This document shows, piece after piece, positions 16,809 to 26,458 of a DNA stretch of 27,270 bases (the first letter of the stretch is position 1; every line of letters begins with the position of its first letter). A program made the position numbers and the translations under genes. Below the pieces are notes generated by a model. The model saw nothing but the letters and a program-made list of their open reading frames with translations, did not search any database and was not told where the DNA came from. This DNA comes from an uncultured Mediterraneibacter sp. (GTDB taxonomy: Bacteria > Bacillota > Clostridia > Lachnospirales > Lachnospiraceae): assembly GCF_934330165.1 (NCBI RefSeq), contig NZ_CAKRGI010000031.1, forward strand, positions 1 to 27,270, given 5' to 3'.

Positions 16809-19439
16809 TTATCTATTATACTTTTTCTTTCGATGTACCATCATCGTACCAATAGTTACACTGCCACTGACAAGAAGTACGATAAACCACCAAAGCATAT
16901 TGTTTGTATCGCCGGTTTTAGGGCTTGTTGTTTCGCTTGTATCCGGGGTGCTTACTTTTGATGAAGTGCTACCCGGATTGTTAATACTTGAAGTGGTGTC
17001 TGCCGCCCTGATTTCAAATTCCGTGCTGCACTCGCCGTCGTTATAAACAATAGTCAGGATGTGCCTGCCGACAGAAAGAGTGCTGAGATAATCTTTTTTC
17101 AGCGTAATCACTGTAGAACCGGATACGGCAGTGTACTTATCCGCTGCAACAAGTGTGCCGTCCATTTTAACGCCAGTAAACTTGGAGAAATCTCCGTTTG
17201 CGACAAATTTCAGCGTACAGTTGCTGTTCTGTTTCCAAGAACTGTTTGCACCCCCGGTGATTTTATATTCAGGCGTTGTACCGATTGCCTGCGGTGTCAT
17301 GGTCAGATCTGTGTCAACCCACATCGTTGCATATCCGCCATTAGGATATTGTAACATCGGATCATAGTCAGTAATGTCATAACCGTAATACTTACCATTT
17401 ATTTTTAATTTCGTATCAGTTGTAAAACAATAACCTTCTTTTGCCTTGAAATAAATTCCATAAGTGTAAGTTTTACCGCTCTCAAATTCGGTAAATAAAT
17501 CATCAGGATTGTTGTCGTTCCAAAAATCGGCAGAGTAATAGTATTTTTTACCTCCATCCGTACTCCAAAATTCAGATTGGTAAATATACGGAACATTCGC
17601 AGGTGTATTTCCTGTGAATACGGGCTTATCTCCTACCTTAAAACTGATTGTTGCATTGTTTATTTCGACAAGACTAATATTTTGTAACTGAACAGTTTGA
17701 GGTTTTATTGTACGCACAGCAACTATAAAAAGTCCTGTTCCAGTATTTGTTACATTTACATGATTTACATTTGTTCCATTTACCATTACTTTACTGTTAG
17801 CTGCAAATGTATTTCCAGCTCTTGCTTTAAGAGAAATGCTATACATATAAGTTTTGCCTTCCTCGAAGGTTGTTATTTTTTGGCCTTGTGCAAGGGCATT
17901 ATTTTTATTTTCATCAGAGTACCAGTATTTTACTGGTACAGATTCGCCATTTGCATTTGTTTCCATTTCTTCCCAATATTCGTACTCTATATCATATTGT
18001 TCATCCCATGGATCACATTTGTAAGCAGTTGCTTTTGGAGTATCTCCCGGCTCATAATTAAAAGTTACACCCTCGATGTCTACGTCGCCAATTTCCTTGG
18101 ACTCGACTGGCGTGGTCGGTTTAATTGTTACGATTCTGTCGGCAAACAGCAGCGTTCCCTGACCTAAGATTTCCGAAACCTTCGCAGTAGTCCCGTTTAC
18201 CTGCAATGATACACCTTCAGATGCAAAGGTGCGTCCGTTTTGGGCTTCCAATACAATATCATAGTAATAAATTTTCCCTGCTTCAAATGAGGTAAATTTT
18301 TCGTTAAAGCTAAAACGGTTCTCGTCTGAATACCAGTGGCGTCCCGTTGGCTGAATACCATTGTCCGTCTGCTCATATTCACTCCATTCCTCATATTTCA
18401 CAACGCAATTAGAAGCCGTATTTCCCGATACCTTAGCCGTTGCCTTTGGTGTATCTCCTGCATTGTAGGAAAGGGTAGCACCAGTAACTTCAATATCTTT
18501 TATTACTGTATCACCTGCCCTATCGCTTACCGTAACAGGTGGCAGAAATTCCCACGCAGTAAATGTTTTTCCATTATCTGACACAGCAGTGTTTGATGTA
18601 TAGGTCTGTCCGTCACAAATAAACGTCACATTATCAGAAAATCTGTATCCATCTTTTGCTTTCAATATGACACTATACCAGTATTCTCCACCGGCAATCG
18701 GATTACGTGGTGTATCGGTACTTTTGATAATGTCTGTTATCGGAGTACTTTCTCCTGCAGTGGACTTTTCCCATGCTTCTTCCACTATTTCGACTTTTCC
18801 ACTACAGGCAGAATTGTTGGGATTTACTTCTGCTGTAAATGCCAGGGGTTGTGAGGAATCGAGGTTTTTCCAGACATTTCCGATATCAACCGTATCAACA
18901 ATCTCATCGGTACTTTCCTCTGGAATATCAATTGAGTACGGACTATAGATGTATAATTTTGTACTCATTTCTTTAATTGCAAGATTTGTGTGATTTCCGG
19001 GTGTTCCCCATTCATATTCCCCCACGGAAACAGTCGTTTCATCATCACTGAAAAAATAACCACTGTCCGTAACAAGAACAATATTATAGGAATAGTGATG
19101 TCCCGCTTCAAACTTTGTAATCTGCTTGTCTGCTGCAAGAGATGCCATTTTATCTGGATCAGAATACCAATAACGTCCTGTACCAGACCAGACACCGCCT
19201 TCTTCCTTCTGGTAAATCTCACGCCAGTATTCATAGGCAACAGAACATTTTCCTTCCGTCACTGTCGCTGATGCCTGCGGTACATCTCCGGCTTTATAAT
19301 CTGTGTGGTTATAAGTAACCCTGACCTTATCAATGTAATTGATTCCAGCAGCAGATACCGGAGCTGGTATCAACGACAGCATCATACACAGCGAAAGAAG
19401 GACTGTCAGCATTCTGGCTTTTATGGGTCTCGTCTTCAT
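16809..19439 (-). CDS. Sortase-anchored surface protein with five tandem aromatic-rich repeats
   Basis: Predicted wall-anchored protein of 876 residues. I use the Met at 19439: AGGAGA lies 7 bases upstream and the signal peptide follows at once (residues 1-31, ending PVSAA). Longer in-frame starts up to 19505 would cover the leader hairpin. The ectodomain holds five related repeats of about 125 residues (roughly 36-165, 184-305, 313-441, 449-580, 584-717). Shared elements are AGDTPKATA, YE.W.E, YWYSDENK, FEAGK.Y.Y.I.L.A..G..F and a V.NGT block. An Ig-like domain lies near 721-812. The end is SPKTGD (839-844), a hydrophobic span and HRKKKYNR. The anchor matches that of surface protein 1, but the ectodomain does not. 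Function unknown; no named repeat family recognised with confidence. Confidence 0.86.
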   Translation of the reverse strand: MKTRPIKARMLTVLLSLCMMLSLIPAPVSAAGINYIDKVRVTYNHTDYKAGDVPQASATVTEGKCSVAYEYWREIYQKEEGGVWSGTGRYWYSDPDKMASLAADKQITKFEAGHHYSYNIVLVTDSGYFFSDDETTVSVGEYEWGTPGNHTNLAIKEMSTKLYIYSPYSIDIPEESTDEIVDTVDIGNVWKNLDSSQPLAFTAEVNPNNSACSGKVEIVEEAWEKSTAGESTPITDIIKSTDTPRNPIAGGEYWYSVILKAKDGYRFSDNVTFICDGQTYTSNTAVSDNGKTFTAWEFLPPVTVSDRAGDTVIKDIEVTGATLSYNAGDTPKATAKVSGNTASNCVVKYEEWSEYEQTDNGIQPTGRHWYSDENRFSFNEKFTSFEAGKIYYYDIVLEAQNGRTFASEGVSLQVNGTTAKVSEILGQGTLLFADRIVTIKPTTPVESKEIGDVDIEGVTFNYEPGDTPKATAYKCDPWDEQYDIEYEYWEEMETNANGESVPVKYWYSDENKNNALAQGQKITTFEEGKTYMYSISLKARAGNTFAANSKVMVNGTNVNHVNVTNTGTGLFIVAVRTIKPQTVQLQNISLVEINNATISFKVGDKPVFTGNTPANVPYIYQSEFWSTDGGKKYYYSADFWNDNNPDDLFTEFESGKTYTYGIYFKAKEGYCFTTDTKLKINGKYYGYDITDYDPMLQYPNGGYATMWVDTDLTMTPQAIGTTPEYKITGGANSSWKQNSNCTLKFVANGDFSKFTGVKMDGTLVAADKYTAVSGSTVITLKKDYLSTLSVGRHILTIVYNDGECSTEFEIRAADTTSSINNPGSTSSKVSTPDTSETTSPKTGDTNNMLWWFIVLLVSGSVTIGTMMVHRKKKYNR

Positions 19440-19454
19440 TGATTTTCTCCTTTC

Positions 19455-19470
19455 TGTGACCATCGTCACA
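19455..19470 (-). promoter_or_regulatory. Small hairpin immediately before the Shine-Dalgarno of surface protein 2
   Basis: TGTGAC-GATG-GTCACA on the minus strand gives a perfect 6-bp stem with a 4-base loop. It ends three or four bases before AGGAGA. Surface protein 1 has a hairpin in the same place with different stem bases. Confidence 0.6.
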
Positions 19471-19521
19471 TAAAATTTATTAGCGGTTTCGTTGGTATTT
19501 TTCATGCAACCAATCTATAGA

Positions 19522-19549
19522 AATATTAAGTGACGGCAGGCTTAATATT
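19522..19549 (-). promoter_or_regulatory. 5' leader hairpin with CCTGCC loop, surface protein 2
   Basis: AATATTAAG pairs perfectly with CTTAATATT around a 10-nt loop CCTGCCGTCA. It starts 42 nt after the -10, compared with 41 nt for the CCTGCC-loop hairpin of surface protein 1, although the stems have no sequence in common. Confidence 0.65.
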
Positions 19550-19591
19550 TTTTCATGATGCACTTCAAATTCTTCCAGAATCCGCAAATTC

Positions 19592-19602
19592 AGTGTAGCA
19601 TA
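19592..19602 (-). promoter_or_regulatory. Extended -10 promoter of surface protein 2
   Basis: TATGCTACACT on the minus strand, the counterpart of TATGCTAAAAT in cassette 1. No convincing -35 is present at standard spacing. Confidence 0.6.
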
Positions 19603-19626
19603 TACCTGGTTATGATTTCTGTATAT

Positions 19627-19656
19627 TTCCAAAAATGTCAATTGACTCTTTTGGAA
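19627..19656. promoter_or_regulatory. 30-bp dyad operator candidate, cassette 2
   Basis: TTCCAAAAATGT-CAATTG-ACTCTTTTGGAA; the outer 8 bp of each arm are perfectly complementary and 10 of 12 arm positions pair overall. CAATTG is 41 bp from the surface-gene -10, exactly as in cassette 1, and 42 bp from the regulator -10 (53 in cassette 1, a difference of one helical turn). Confidence 0.7.
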
Positions 19657-19686
19657 TAGGACTATTCAATTTATAAAGAAATCCTT

Positions 19687-19692
19687 TATAAT
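19687..19692 (+). promoter_or_regulatory. -10 box of regulator 2
   Basis: TATAAT in the conserved context AATCCTT-TATAAT. It lies 35 nt before the original start codon at 19728. The promoter therefore still looks intact although the 5' coding region behind it is damaged. Confidence 0.55.
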
Positions 19693-19727
19693 ATTTTTAA
19701 AACCAACTGGAATACGGGGGAATATTT

Positions 19728-19796
19728 ATGAATTTTCAGCAGATACAGAAATGGCGAACGAGTACCTGAACTCGGAACTCAGTCTTTTGATAGTTT
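19728..19796 (+). pseudogene. Degraded 5' end of regulator 2
   Basis: A good ribosome site (GGGGG) precedes an ATG at 19728, but the frame stops at 19767 after 13 codons. In another frame the stretch after it still reads FSRYRNGERVPELGTQSF, matching regulator 1 residues 34-51. Compared with regulator 1, about 27 codons between the start and FSRY and about 40 codons after FEALC are missing, and the three pieces are in different frames. The first HTH is therefore lost. Confidence 0.8.
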
Positions 19797-21269
19797 ATGC
19801 AGTTCTTCAATATACTACTGACAGCTCTTAATATCAATTTGTCTCAACTGTGTAAATATACGAATTATGATACCTCTACTATTTTTCGTATCCGAAACGG
19901 TACGAGAAGAATAGGGGATGCTGAACAATTTGTCAGTGCAGTTGCTTCTTTTGTATCGAGAGAAATGCAGACGTCTTCTGAAATTGCTGCTGTGGCAGAA
20001 CTTATTGGCTGTGATACTGATAAAATTTATGACTGGTCTGTACGTTATGCAAAAATTAAAGGCTGGCTTTTAGAACAACCGATAAAGAAAGCCAATCAAG
20101 ACAGTGTGTCAAACTTCTTGGATAAGTTGGATAAATTTGACTTAAATGAATATATAAAAGTGATTAAATTTGATGAATTGAAAGTTCCCTCAGTTCCATT
20201 TCAAATCCCAACATCTAAGACTTATTGGGGAATAAATGAGATGATGGAGAGTGAACTGGATTTTCTGAAAGCAACGATACTTTCAAAATCTACGGCTTCT
20301 GTGACGATGTATAGTGATATGCCAATGAAAGAAATGGCTAAGGATCCGGACTTTCCAAAAAAGTGGATGTTTGGAATGGCACTGATGCTCAAGAAAGGAT
20401 TACACCTTAATCAAATTCATAATCTTGACCGCTCCTTTGATGAAATGATGCTGGGACTTGAAAGCTGGATTCCGATGTATATGACCGGACAAATATCACC
20501 ATACTATTTGAAAAATGTGCAAAATAACACATTTTTGCATTTGCTGAAGGTTTCTGGCTCTGCGGCACTTTCAGGTGAAGCAATCGCCGGATGCCACGCA
20601 GATGGAAAATACTATTTGACAAAATCCAGACGGGAAGTTGAATACTATCAGAAACGTGCAGATGAATTATTGAAAAACGCTTATCCCCTGATGGACATTT
20701 ACCGCAATGAACGGGAAACTGAGCTAAACACTTTCCTGATCGCTGATACCAGAAAACCAGGGAAACGACGGGGCATTCGTCACACACTGCCGTTATATAC
20801 AATAAGTGATGAATTACTGGAACATATTCTGATTCGGCATGGTGTTGACAATAAACAAAAGCAGAGGATTAAAAATCATGCGAAAGTGCAAAAGCAAAGA
20901 ATTGAATCTATACTGGAATTTGAAATGATTGAAGATGAAGTATCTGTTCTGACACCAGAAGAATTCAGAAAAAATCCACCTGCACTGGATCTTTCCGGAA
21001 TTTTTTGTGAAACCAGTCTTTCATACAGTGAAAAGGAATATATGACGCACATGAACGATACGAATGCATTTGCCCGAAAAAATCCTAATTACATATTCAA
21101 GATGAGCAAAACTTATGCTTTTCATAACCTGCAGATATTGATTCATGAAGGACAATGGGCTATAGTGTCAAAAGAGAAAGCACCGGTAATCCATTTTGTT
21201 ATCCGTCATCCCAGGCTGCGTAGTGCAATTGAAAACTTTATTCCACCAATAGTGGAATTAGCTGACTGA
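19797..21269 (+). CDS. 5'-truncated paralogue of the two-HTH regulator
   Basis: The remaining frame of 490 residues aligns throughout with regulator 1 from its residue 97 to the end. It retains the second HTH (LCKYTNYDTSTIFRIRNGTR) and the large C-terminal domain (LESWIPMYMTGQISPYYL, HFVIRHPRLRSAIENFIPP). It starts at an ATG made at the deletion junction and has no Shine-Dalgarno at normal spacing. Translation could occur by reinitiation after the 13-codon frame ending 27 nt upstream. The long intact frame suggests recent damage or a retained function for the shortened form. Treat as a possible pseudogene. Confidence 0.7.
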   Translation: MQFFNILLTALNINLSQLCKYTNYDTSTIFRIRNGTRRIGDAEQFVSAVASFVSREMQTSSEIAAVAELIGCDTDKIYDWSVRYAKIKGWLLEQPIKKANQDSVSNFLDKLDKFDLNEYIKVIKFDELKVPSVPFQIPTSKTYWGINEMMESELDFLKATILSKSTASVTMYSDMPMKEMAKDPDFPKKWMFGMALMLKKGLHLNQIHNLDRSFDEMMLGLESWIPMYMTGQISPYYLKNVQNNTFLHLLKVSGSAALSGEAIAGCHADGKYYLTKSRREVEYYQKRADELLKNAYPLMDIYRNERETELNTFLIADTRKPGKRRGIRHTLPLYTISDELLEHILIRHGVDNKQKQRIKNHAKVQKQRIESILEFEMIEDEVSVLTPEEFRKNPPALDLSGIFCETSLSYSEKEYMTHMNDTNAFARKNPNYIFKMSKTYAFHNLQILIHEGQWAIVSKEKAPVIHFVIRHPRLRSAIENFIPPIVELAD

Positions 21270-21327
21270 AAACATTTACAGGAGAAACAAACGATACCTT
21301 ATAATTATTTTAACCATGAACTATTAT

Positions 21328-21372
21328 AGGGAGAAGCGGACAGCCTTCTGATCAGGCGGTCCGCTTCTCCCT
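21328..21372. terminator. Strong hairpin between convergent regulator 2 and citrate synthase genes
   Basis: Perfect 14-bp arms at 21328-21341 and 21359-21372, with an inner GCCT/AGGC stem. It can fold in transcripts from both strands, so a bidirectional terminator is likely, although neither side has a strong U-run. Confidence 0.65.
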
Positions 21373-21407
21373 GATAATATCCTCGTTCTTCCTGCCAGTC
21401 TTTCACA

Positions 21408-22787
21408 TCACACTCTCTCATCCCTTGCATAAAACTCAGTATGATGTCCAACATATTTATAAGCCGGACGGATGATCTTACCGGCATTGAGCAGTTCTTC
21501 CAGCCGGTGCGCACTCCAACCGGCAATACGGGCGATCGCAAAGATCGGTGTGAACAGTTCTTCCGGGATTCCGAGCATGGTATAGACAAATCCACTGTAA
21601 AAATCAACATTGGCACAGACTGGTTTAAACATTTTGCGGTGAGTCAAGATCTCCTCTTTGGCAAGACGCTCTACACGGTCATACAGAGCAAATTCATTTT
21701 CCAGTCCTTTTTCTTTTGCCAGTTTTTCGGCAAAACTTTTCAGAAGCTTTTCTCTTGGATCGGATAAAGTATAAACTGCATGCCCCATACCATAGATCAG
21801 TCCTGAATGATCAAAAGCCTCTTTATTTAGAATTTTACGGAGATAAAGACGAATTTCATCTTCATTGCTCCAGTCTTCTACGGAAGTTTTTATATCATCG
21901 AACATTTTCTGGGCTTTCAGGTTTGCACCACCATGTCTTGGTCCTTTCAGTGAACCGATGGATGCAGCAGTCGAGGAATAAGTATCAGTACCGGAAGAGG
22001 TAACAACGTGTGTCGTGAAAGTTGAGTTGTTACCACCACCATGCTCTGCATGCAGAACAAGGGCAATATCGAGAACTTGTGCCTCCAGTTCTGTATACTG
22101 TCCATTTGGACGGAGCATCAGGAGAAGATTTTCCGCAAGTGAGCGTCCCTTTTCAGGATTACGAATGAGAAGCGTTTCATCTTTGCGGAAATGTCTGTAT
22201 GCATGGTAAGAATAAACTGCGATTAGTGGCATTTTAGCAATCAGCTCTAATGACTGGCGAAGTACATTTTCCACAGAAATGTCTTCCGGATTGTCATCAT
22301 AAGTATACAGTGTCAGAATACAACGCTGCATGGCATTCATGATATTGGAATTGGAAGCTTTCATGACAACATCACGGACAAATCTTCCGCTCAATGCTTC
22401 GAGTTCAAACATAACACCAAGGAAACGTTTTAATTCTTCTTCTTTTGGAAGACGACCGAATAAAAGAAGGAAAATAGTTTCTTCAAATCCAAATTTCTTG
22501 CTTCCAAGACCATGAACAAGATCATTGACATTGATTCCCTGATAATAAAGACTGCCTTCTGCAGGAATCTTCCGTCCGTTGATGACATCGAATCCACAGA
22601 CATCGGACACTTCTGTCAGTCCGGTCAGGACACCTTTACCATTAGAATCACGAAGTCCACGCTTTACATCGTATTCTTCATAGAGATTCGGATCAATTCT
22701 GTGGGTATTCAGCAGAACCTGTTCCAGATAATCCATTTCATTTTTTAAGCTGCTGTTATTTGCGATCAAAGTTTCTTCTAAAGCCAT
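21408..22787 (-). CDS. Citrate synthase
   Basis: Condenses oxaloacetate and acetyl-CoA to citrate, probably for glutamate synthesis through a partial TCA cycle in an anaerobe. The fold landmarks are LHAEHGGGNNSTFTTHVV (first active-site His, near residue 250), GLIYGMGHAVYTLSDPRE (second His, near 335) and CANVDFYSGFVYTMLG (catalytic Asp, near 395). At 459 residues it is longer than most bacterial enzymes (370-430) because of an N-terminal extension of about 50 residues. A 2-methylcitrate role cannot be excluded. GAGGTGAG lies upstream of the ATG. It is transcribed leftward behind the SulP gene but appears to have its own promoter. Confidence 0.92.
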   Translation of the reverse strand: MALEETLIANNSSLKNEMDYLEQVLLNTHRIDPNLYEEYDVKRGLRDSNGKGVLTGLTEVSDVCGFDVINGRKIPAEGSLYYQGINVNDLVHGLGSKKFGFEETIFLLLFGRLPKEEELKRFLGVMFELEALSGRFVRDVVMKASNSNIMNAMQRCILTLYTYDDNPEDISVENVLRQSLELIAKMPLIAVYSYHAYRHFRKDETLLIRNPEKGRSLAENLLLMLRPNGQYTELEAQVLDIALVLHAEHGGGNNSTFTTHVVTSSGTDTYSSTAASIGSLKGPRHGGANLKAQKMFDDIKTSVEDWSNEDEIRLYLRKILNKEAFDHSGLIYGMGHAVYTLSDPREKLLKSFAEKLAKEKGLENEFALYDRVERLAKEEILTHRKMFKPVCANVDFYSGFVYTMLGIPEELFTPIFAIARIAGWSAHRLEELLNAGKIIRPAYKYVGHHTEFYARDERV

Positions 22788-22876
22788 AATACAAATCTCA
22801 CCTCTCGTTGTTATACCATTTGTAAATCTGTGATGTGGCGGCAGATTTTGTCGTCCTGACAGTTACATATGGATTT

Positions 22877-22905
22877 ATTATAAACAGAAATCCCCGGTTT
22901 TGCAA
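22877..22905 (-). promoter_or_regulatory. Promoter for citrate synthase
   Basis: On the minus strand TTGCAA (22900-22905), 17 bp, TATAAT (22877-22882). The -35 lies inside one arm of the adjacent large hairpin. The resulting leader is about 85 nt. Confidence 0.6.
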
Positions 22906-22942
22906 GAAGTAACGGTCGATTCTTGCAAAAAACCGAGGATTT
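22888..22942 (-). terminator. Long hairpin after the second SulP gene
   Basis: Arms at about 22888-22908 and 22920-22942 pair over roughly 20 bp with a few mismatches and an 11-base loop. On the minus strand it starts with AAATCC and ends GGATTT-CTGTTT, so it is A-rich before and U-rich after, as an intrinsic terminator would be. Confidence 0.6.
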
Positions 22943-23010
22943 ATCTATCGTTTCAGTACAGAAATGAATATTTTGTTTTGCTGTAAGTCAATTATCAGTA
23001 AAATCCATTT

Positions 23011-24663
23011 TTATTTTGATGTTGCAATAATTTTTTCGGCATGCTCAAGTGCAGCACGAATATTCGGACAGAAATTATCTTTTCCAACCAGATCGACAAA
23101 GCCGGATTTTACCATAACCTTCATGGGCTGTTCATTTACATGTGAGAAAACAAGCGTAATTCCTTTGGATTCGCATACTTTTGTCAGATTCTGTAATGCA
23201 TTCAGTGCAGTACTGTCAAGGGCAGGCACGCTTCTCATACGAAGGATGAGGCAGGTTGTAAAGTCTTTGACCACGATATGTTCAATAGCATCTGCGGCAC
23301 CGAAGAACAAAGGACCGGTAATCTCATAGACACGGATCTGAAGGGGAAGTCGGCGGAGGTGTTCATCCACATCCGGAGTATCATCATCCACATAGGTCCA
23401 ACTGTCCACATGAGTTTCTTCACTCATCCGTTTAATGAAAAGCAGGCAGGCAAGCACCATGCCTATTTCGATCGCGACAACGAGATCAAATACGACCGTC
23501 AGAATAAATGTTGTAAGTAATACAATAATGTCACTCTTTGGAGCGGTGCGGATCAGATGAACAAAAGTACGCCACTGGCACATATTGTAAGCAACAACAA
23601 AGAGGATCGCTGCAATCGTCGGCATTGGGATCATTCCTGCAAATGGCATCAGAACAACAAGTACGATGACCAGTGTAATGGAGTGGACGATTCCGGCAAT
23701 CGGGGTACGTCCTCCGTTTTTGATATTTGCTGCGGTACGTGCGATCGCTCCGGTAGCCGGGATTCCACCGAAAAGAGCAGAGGCAATATTTCCCGCACCC
23801 TGAGCGACGAGTTCCATATCGGAGCGGTGCTTTCCATTGATCATGCCGTCAGCAACTACACAGGAGAGCAGTGATTCGATTGCGGCAAGTACGGCGATGG
23901 TAAATGCATTTGGAAGTGCATCTCCGATCATAGAAAGGCTCATGGTTGGAATATGAAGAGTGGGCAGGGAGTTGCTGATGGTATAAAGATTACCGATCGT
24001 GGCAACCTTTAATGGAAGAAATCTTACCATCAGGATACCAACAATGACTGCCGGGAGTGAACCGGGAATTTTTTTCAGCACATAAGGAGCGAGGACCAAA
24101 ATGGCGAGGCTGACTCCACCAACGATCAATGCATCAAGACTGAATGTGAAAAAGCTTTCAAAGAAAGCCTTTAGTTTCTCTACAGTCTCAATTGGTTTTA
24201 CTCCGTTGGGGTAAGAAATACCGAAGAAATCTTTTAACTGTCCGATCACGATCGTCACTGCGATTCCGGATGTAAATCCGGTTGTGATCGTATATGGAAT
24301 AAATTTGATCAGACTTCCGAAGTGGCAAAGTCCCATCAGGATCAGAAAAACTCCTGCAAGGATGGTTGCAATGATCAGTCCGTCCATTCCGTTTTTGGCA
24401 ACGATCCCTGCGACAATGGTTGCAAAAGCAGCTGTTGGTCCCGCAATCTGAACACTGCTTCCACCAAGGGCTGAGATGACAAATCCGGCAACAATGGCGG
24501 TAAAAATACCGGCTTCCGGTCCGACACCGGAGGCGAGTGCAAGTGCAATGGAAAGCGGAAGTGCTATGATCGCAACAATAATTCCCGCAGTTACGTCTTT
24601 GACGAACTGGGAACGGTTATAATTTTTCAAAGATGTAAGTAACATTGGTTTTAATTGATTCAT
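23011..24663 (-). CDS. SulP-family anion transporter with STAS domain
   Basis: Second SLC26/SulP transporter in the window, 550 residues, the standard size. The transport domain begins near residue 20 with AGIIVAIIALPLSIALALAS and GSSVQIAGPTAAFATIVAG, and continues through GGIPATGAIARTAANIKNGG. The C-terminal STAS domain (about 430-545) has RMRSVPALDSTALNALQNL, with Ser in the regulatory loop, and VNEQPMKVMVKSGFVDLVG. These resemble the DauA/YchM-like branch more than the first SulP protein in this window does, so the two are unlikely to be recent duplicates. Substrate not determinable. AGAAGGGAA precedes the ATG. It is divergent from glpK. Confidence 0.92.
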   Translation of the reverse strand: MNQLKPMLLTSLKNYNRSQFVKDVTAGIIVAIIALPLSIALALASGVGPEAGIFTAIVAGFVISALGGSSVQIAGPTAAFATIVAGIVAKNGMDGLIIATILAGVFLILMGLCHFGSLIKFIPYTITTGFTSGIAVTIVIGQLKDFFGISYPNGVKPIETVEKLKAFFESFFTFSLDALIVGGVSLAILVLAPYVLKKIPGSLPAVIVGILMVRFLPLKVATIGNLYTISNSLPTLHIPTMSLSMIGDALPNAFTIAVLAAIESLLSCVVADGMINGKHRSDMELVAQGAGNIASALFGGIPATGAIARTAANIKNGGRTPIAGIVHSITLVIVLVVLMPFAGMIPMPTIAAILFVVAYNMCQWRTFVHLIRTAPKSDIIVLLTTFILTVVFDLVVAIEIGMVLACLLFIKRMSEETHVDSWTYVDDDTPDVDEHLRRLPLQIRVYEITGPLFFGAADAIEHIVVKDFTTCLILRMRSVPALDSTALNALQNLTKVCESKGITLVFSHVNEQPMKVMVKSGFVDLVGKDNFCPNIRAALEHAEKIIATSK

Positions 24664-24717
24664 TTGTTTATTCCCTTCTTTAGATTCTCATGTTCAGATA
24701 AAAAACCACAGGATAAG

Positions 24718-24746
24718 AGTATACCATATTCGAATATCGTTGGAAA
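24718..24746 (-). promoter_or_regulatory. Promoter for the second SulP gene with a 12-bp palindrome in its spacer
   Basis: On the minus strand TTTCCA (24741-24746), 17 bp, TATACT (24718-24723). The spacer contains the perfect palindrome ATATTCGAATAT (24726-24737), placed where a repressor would block RNA polymerase. Confidence 0.55.
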
Positions 24747-24802
24747 TGTAAGGAAATATAAAAAACTGCACTAAATCAAATACAATATGGAAAAAGAAGG
24801 AA

Positions 24803-24831
24803 TTGCGAAAGCAGAGGGGATGGTATATATT
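24803..24831 (+). promoter_or_regulatory. Probable promoter for glpK-thiT
   Basis: TTGCGA (24803-24808), 17 bp, TATATT (24826-24831). The leader to the glpK start is about 120 nt. Confidence 0.5.
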
Positions 24832-24872
24832 TTAATAAGATACCAGGATTGAGGAAGTGTATGGCACGGAGC

Positions 24873-24920
24873 AATCAGCAGGAATCATCGTTGGGGATTT
24901 TGTTCCAACGTATTCTGATT
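24873..24920 (+). promoter_or_regulatory. Leader hairpin upstream of glpK
   Basis: CGTTGG (24889-24894) pairs with CCAACG (24905-24910), extended by AATCAG (24873-24878) with CTGATT (24915-24920) through an imperfect middle. No U-run follows, so this is not an ordinary terminator. Firmicute glp leaders are known to be controlled by GlpP antitermination, but this one lacks the terminator part. Confidence 0.4.
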
Positions 24921-24928
24921 AAGAATAG

Positions 24929-26455
<1,527 letters not shown>

Positions 26456-26458
26456 GAA

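Noticed and set aside
16809..19505. Longer start for surface protein 2 at 19505
   Set aside because: The first 22 residues would be encoded by the leader hairpin and Shine-Dalgarno region; the Met at 19439 has AGGAGA at proper distance and directly precedes the signal peptide.
6836..24663. The two SulP genes as a recent duplication
   Set aside because: Their conserved membrane segments and STAS loops differ clearly and only one has the long tail, so they belong to different branches of the family.
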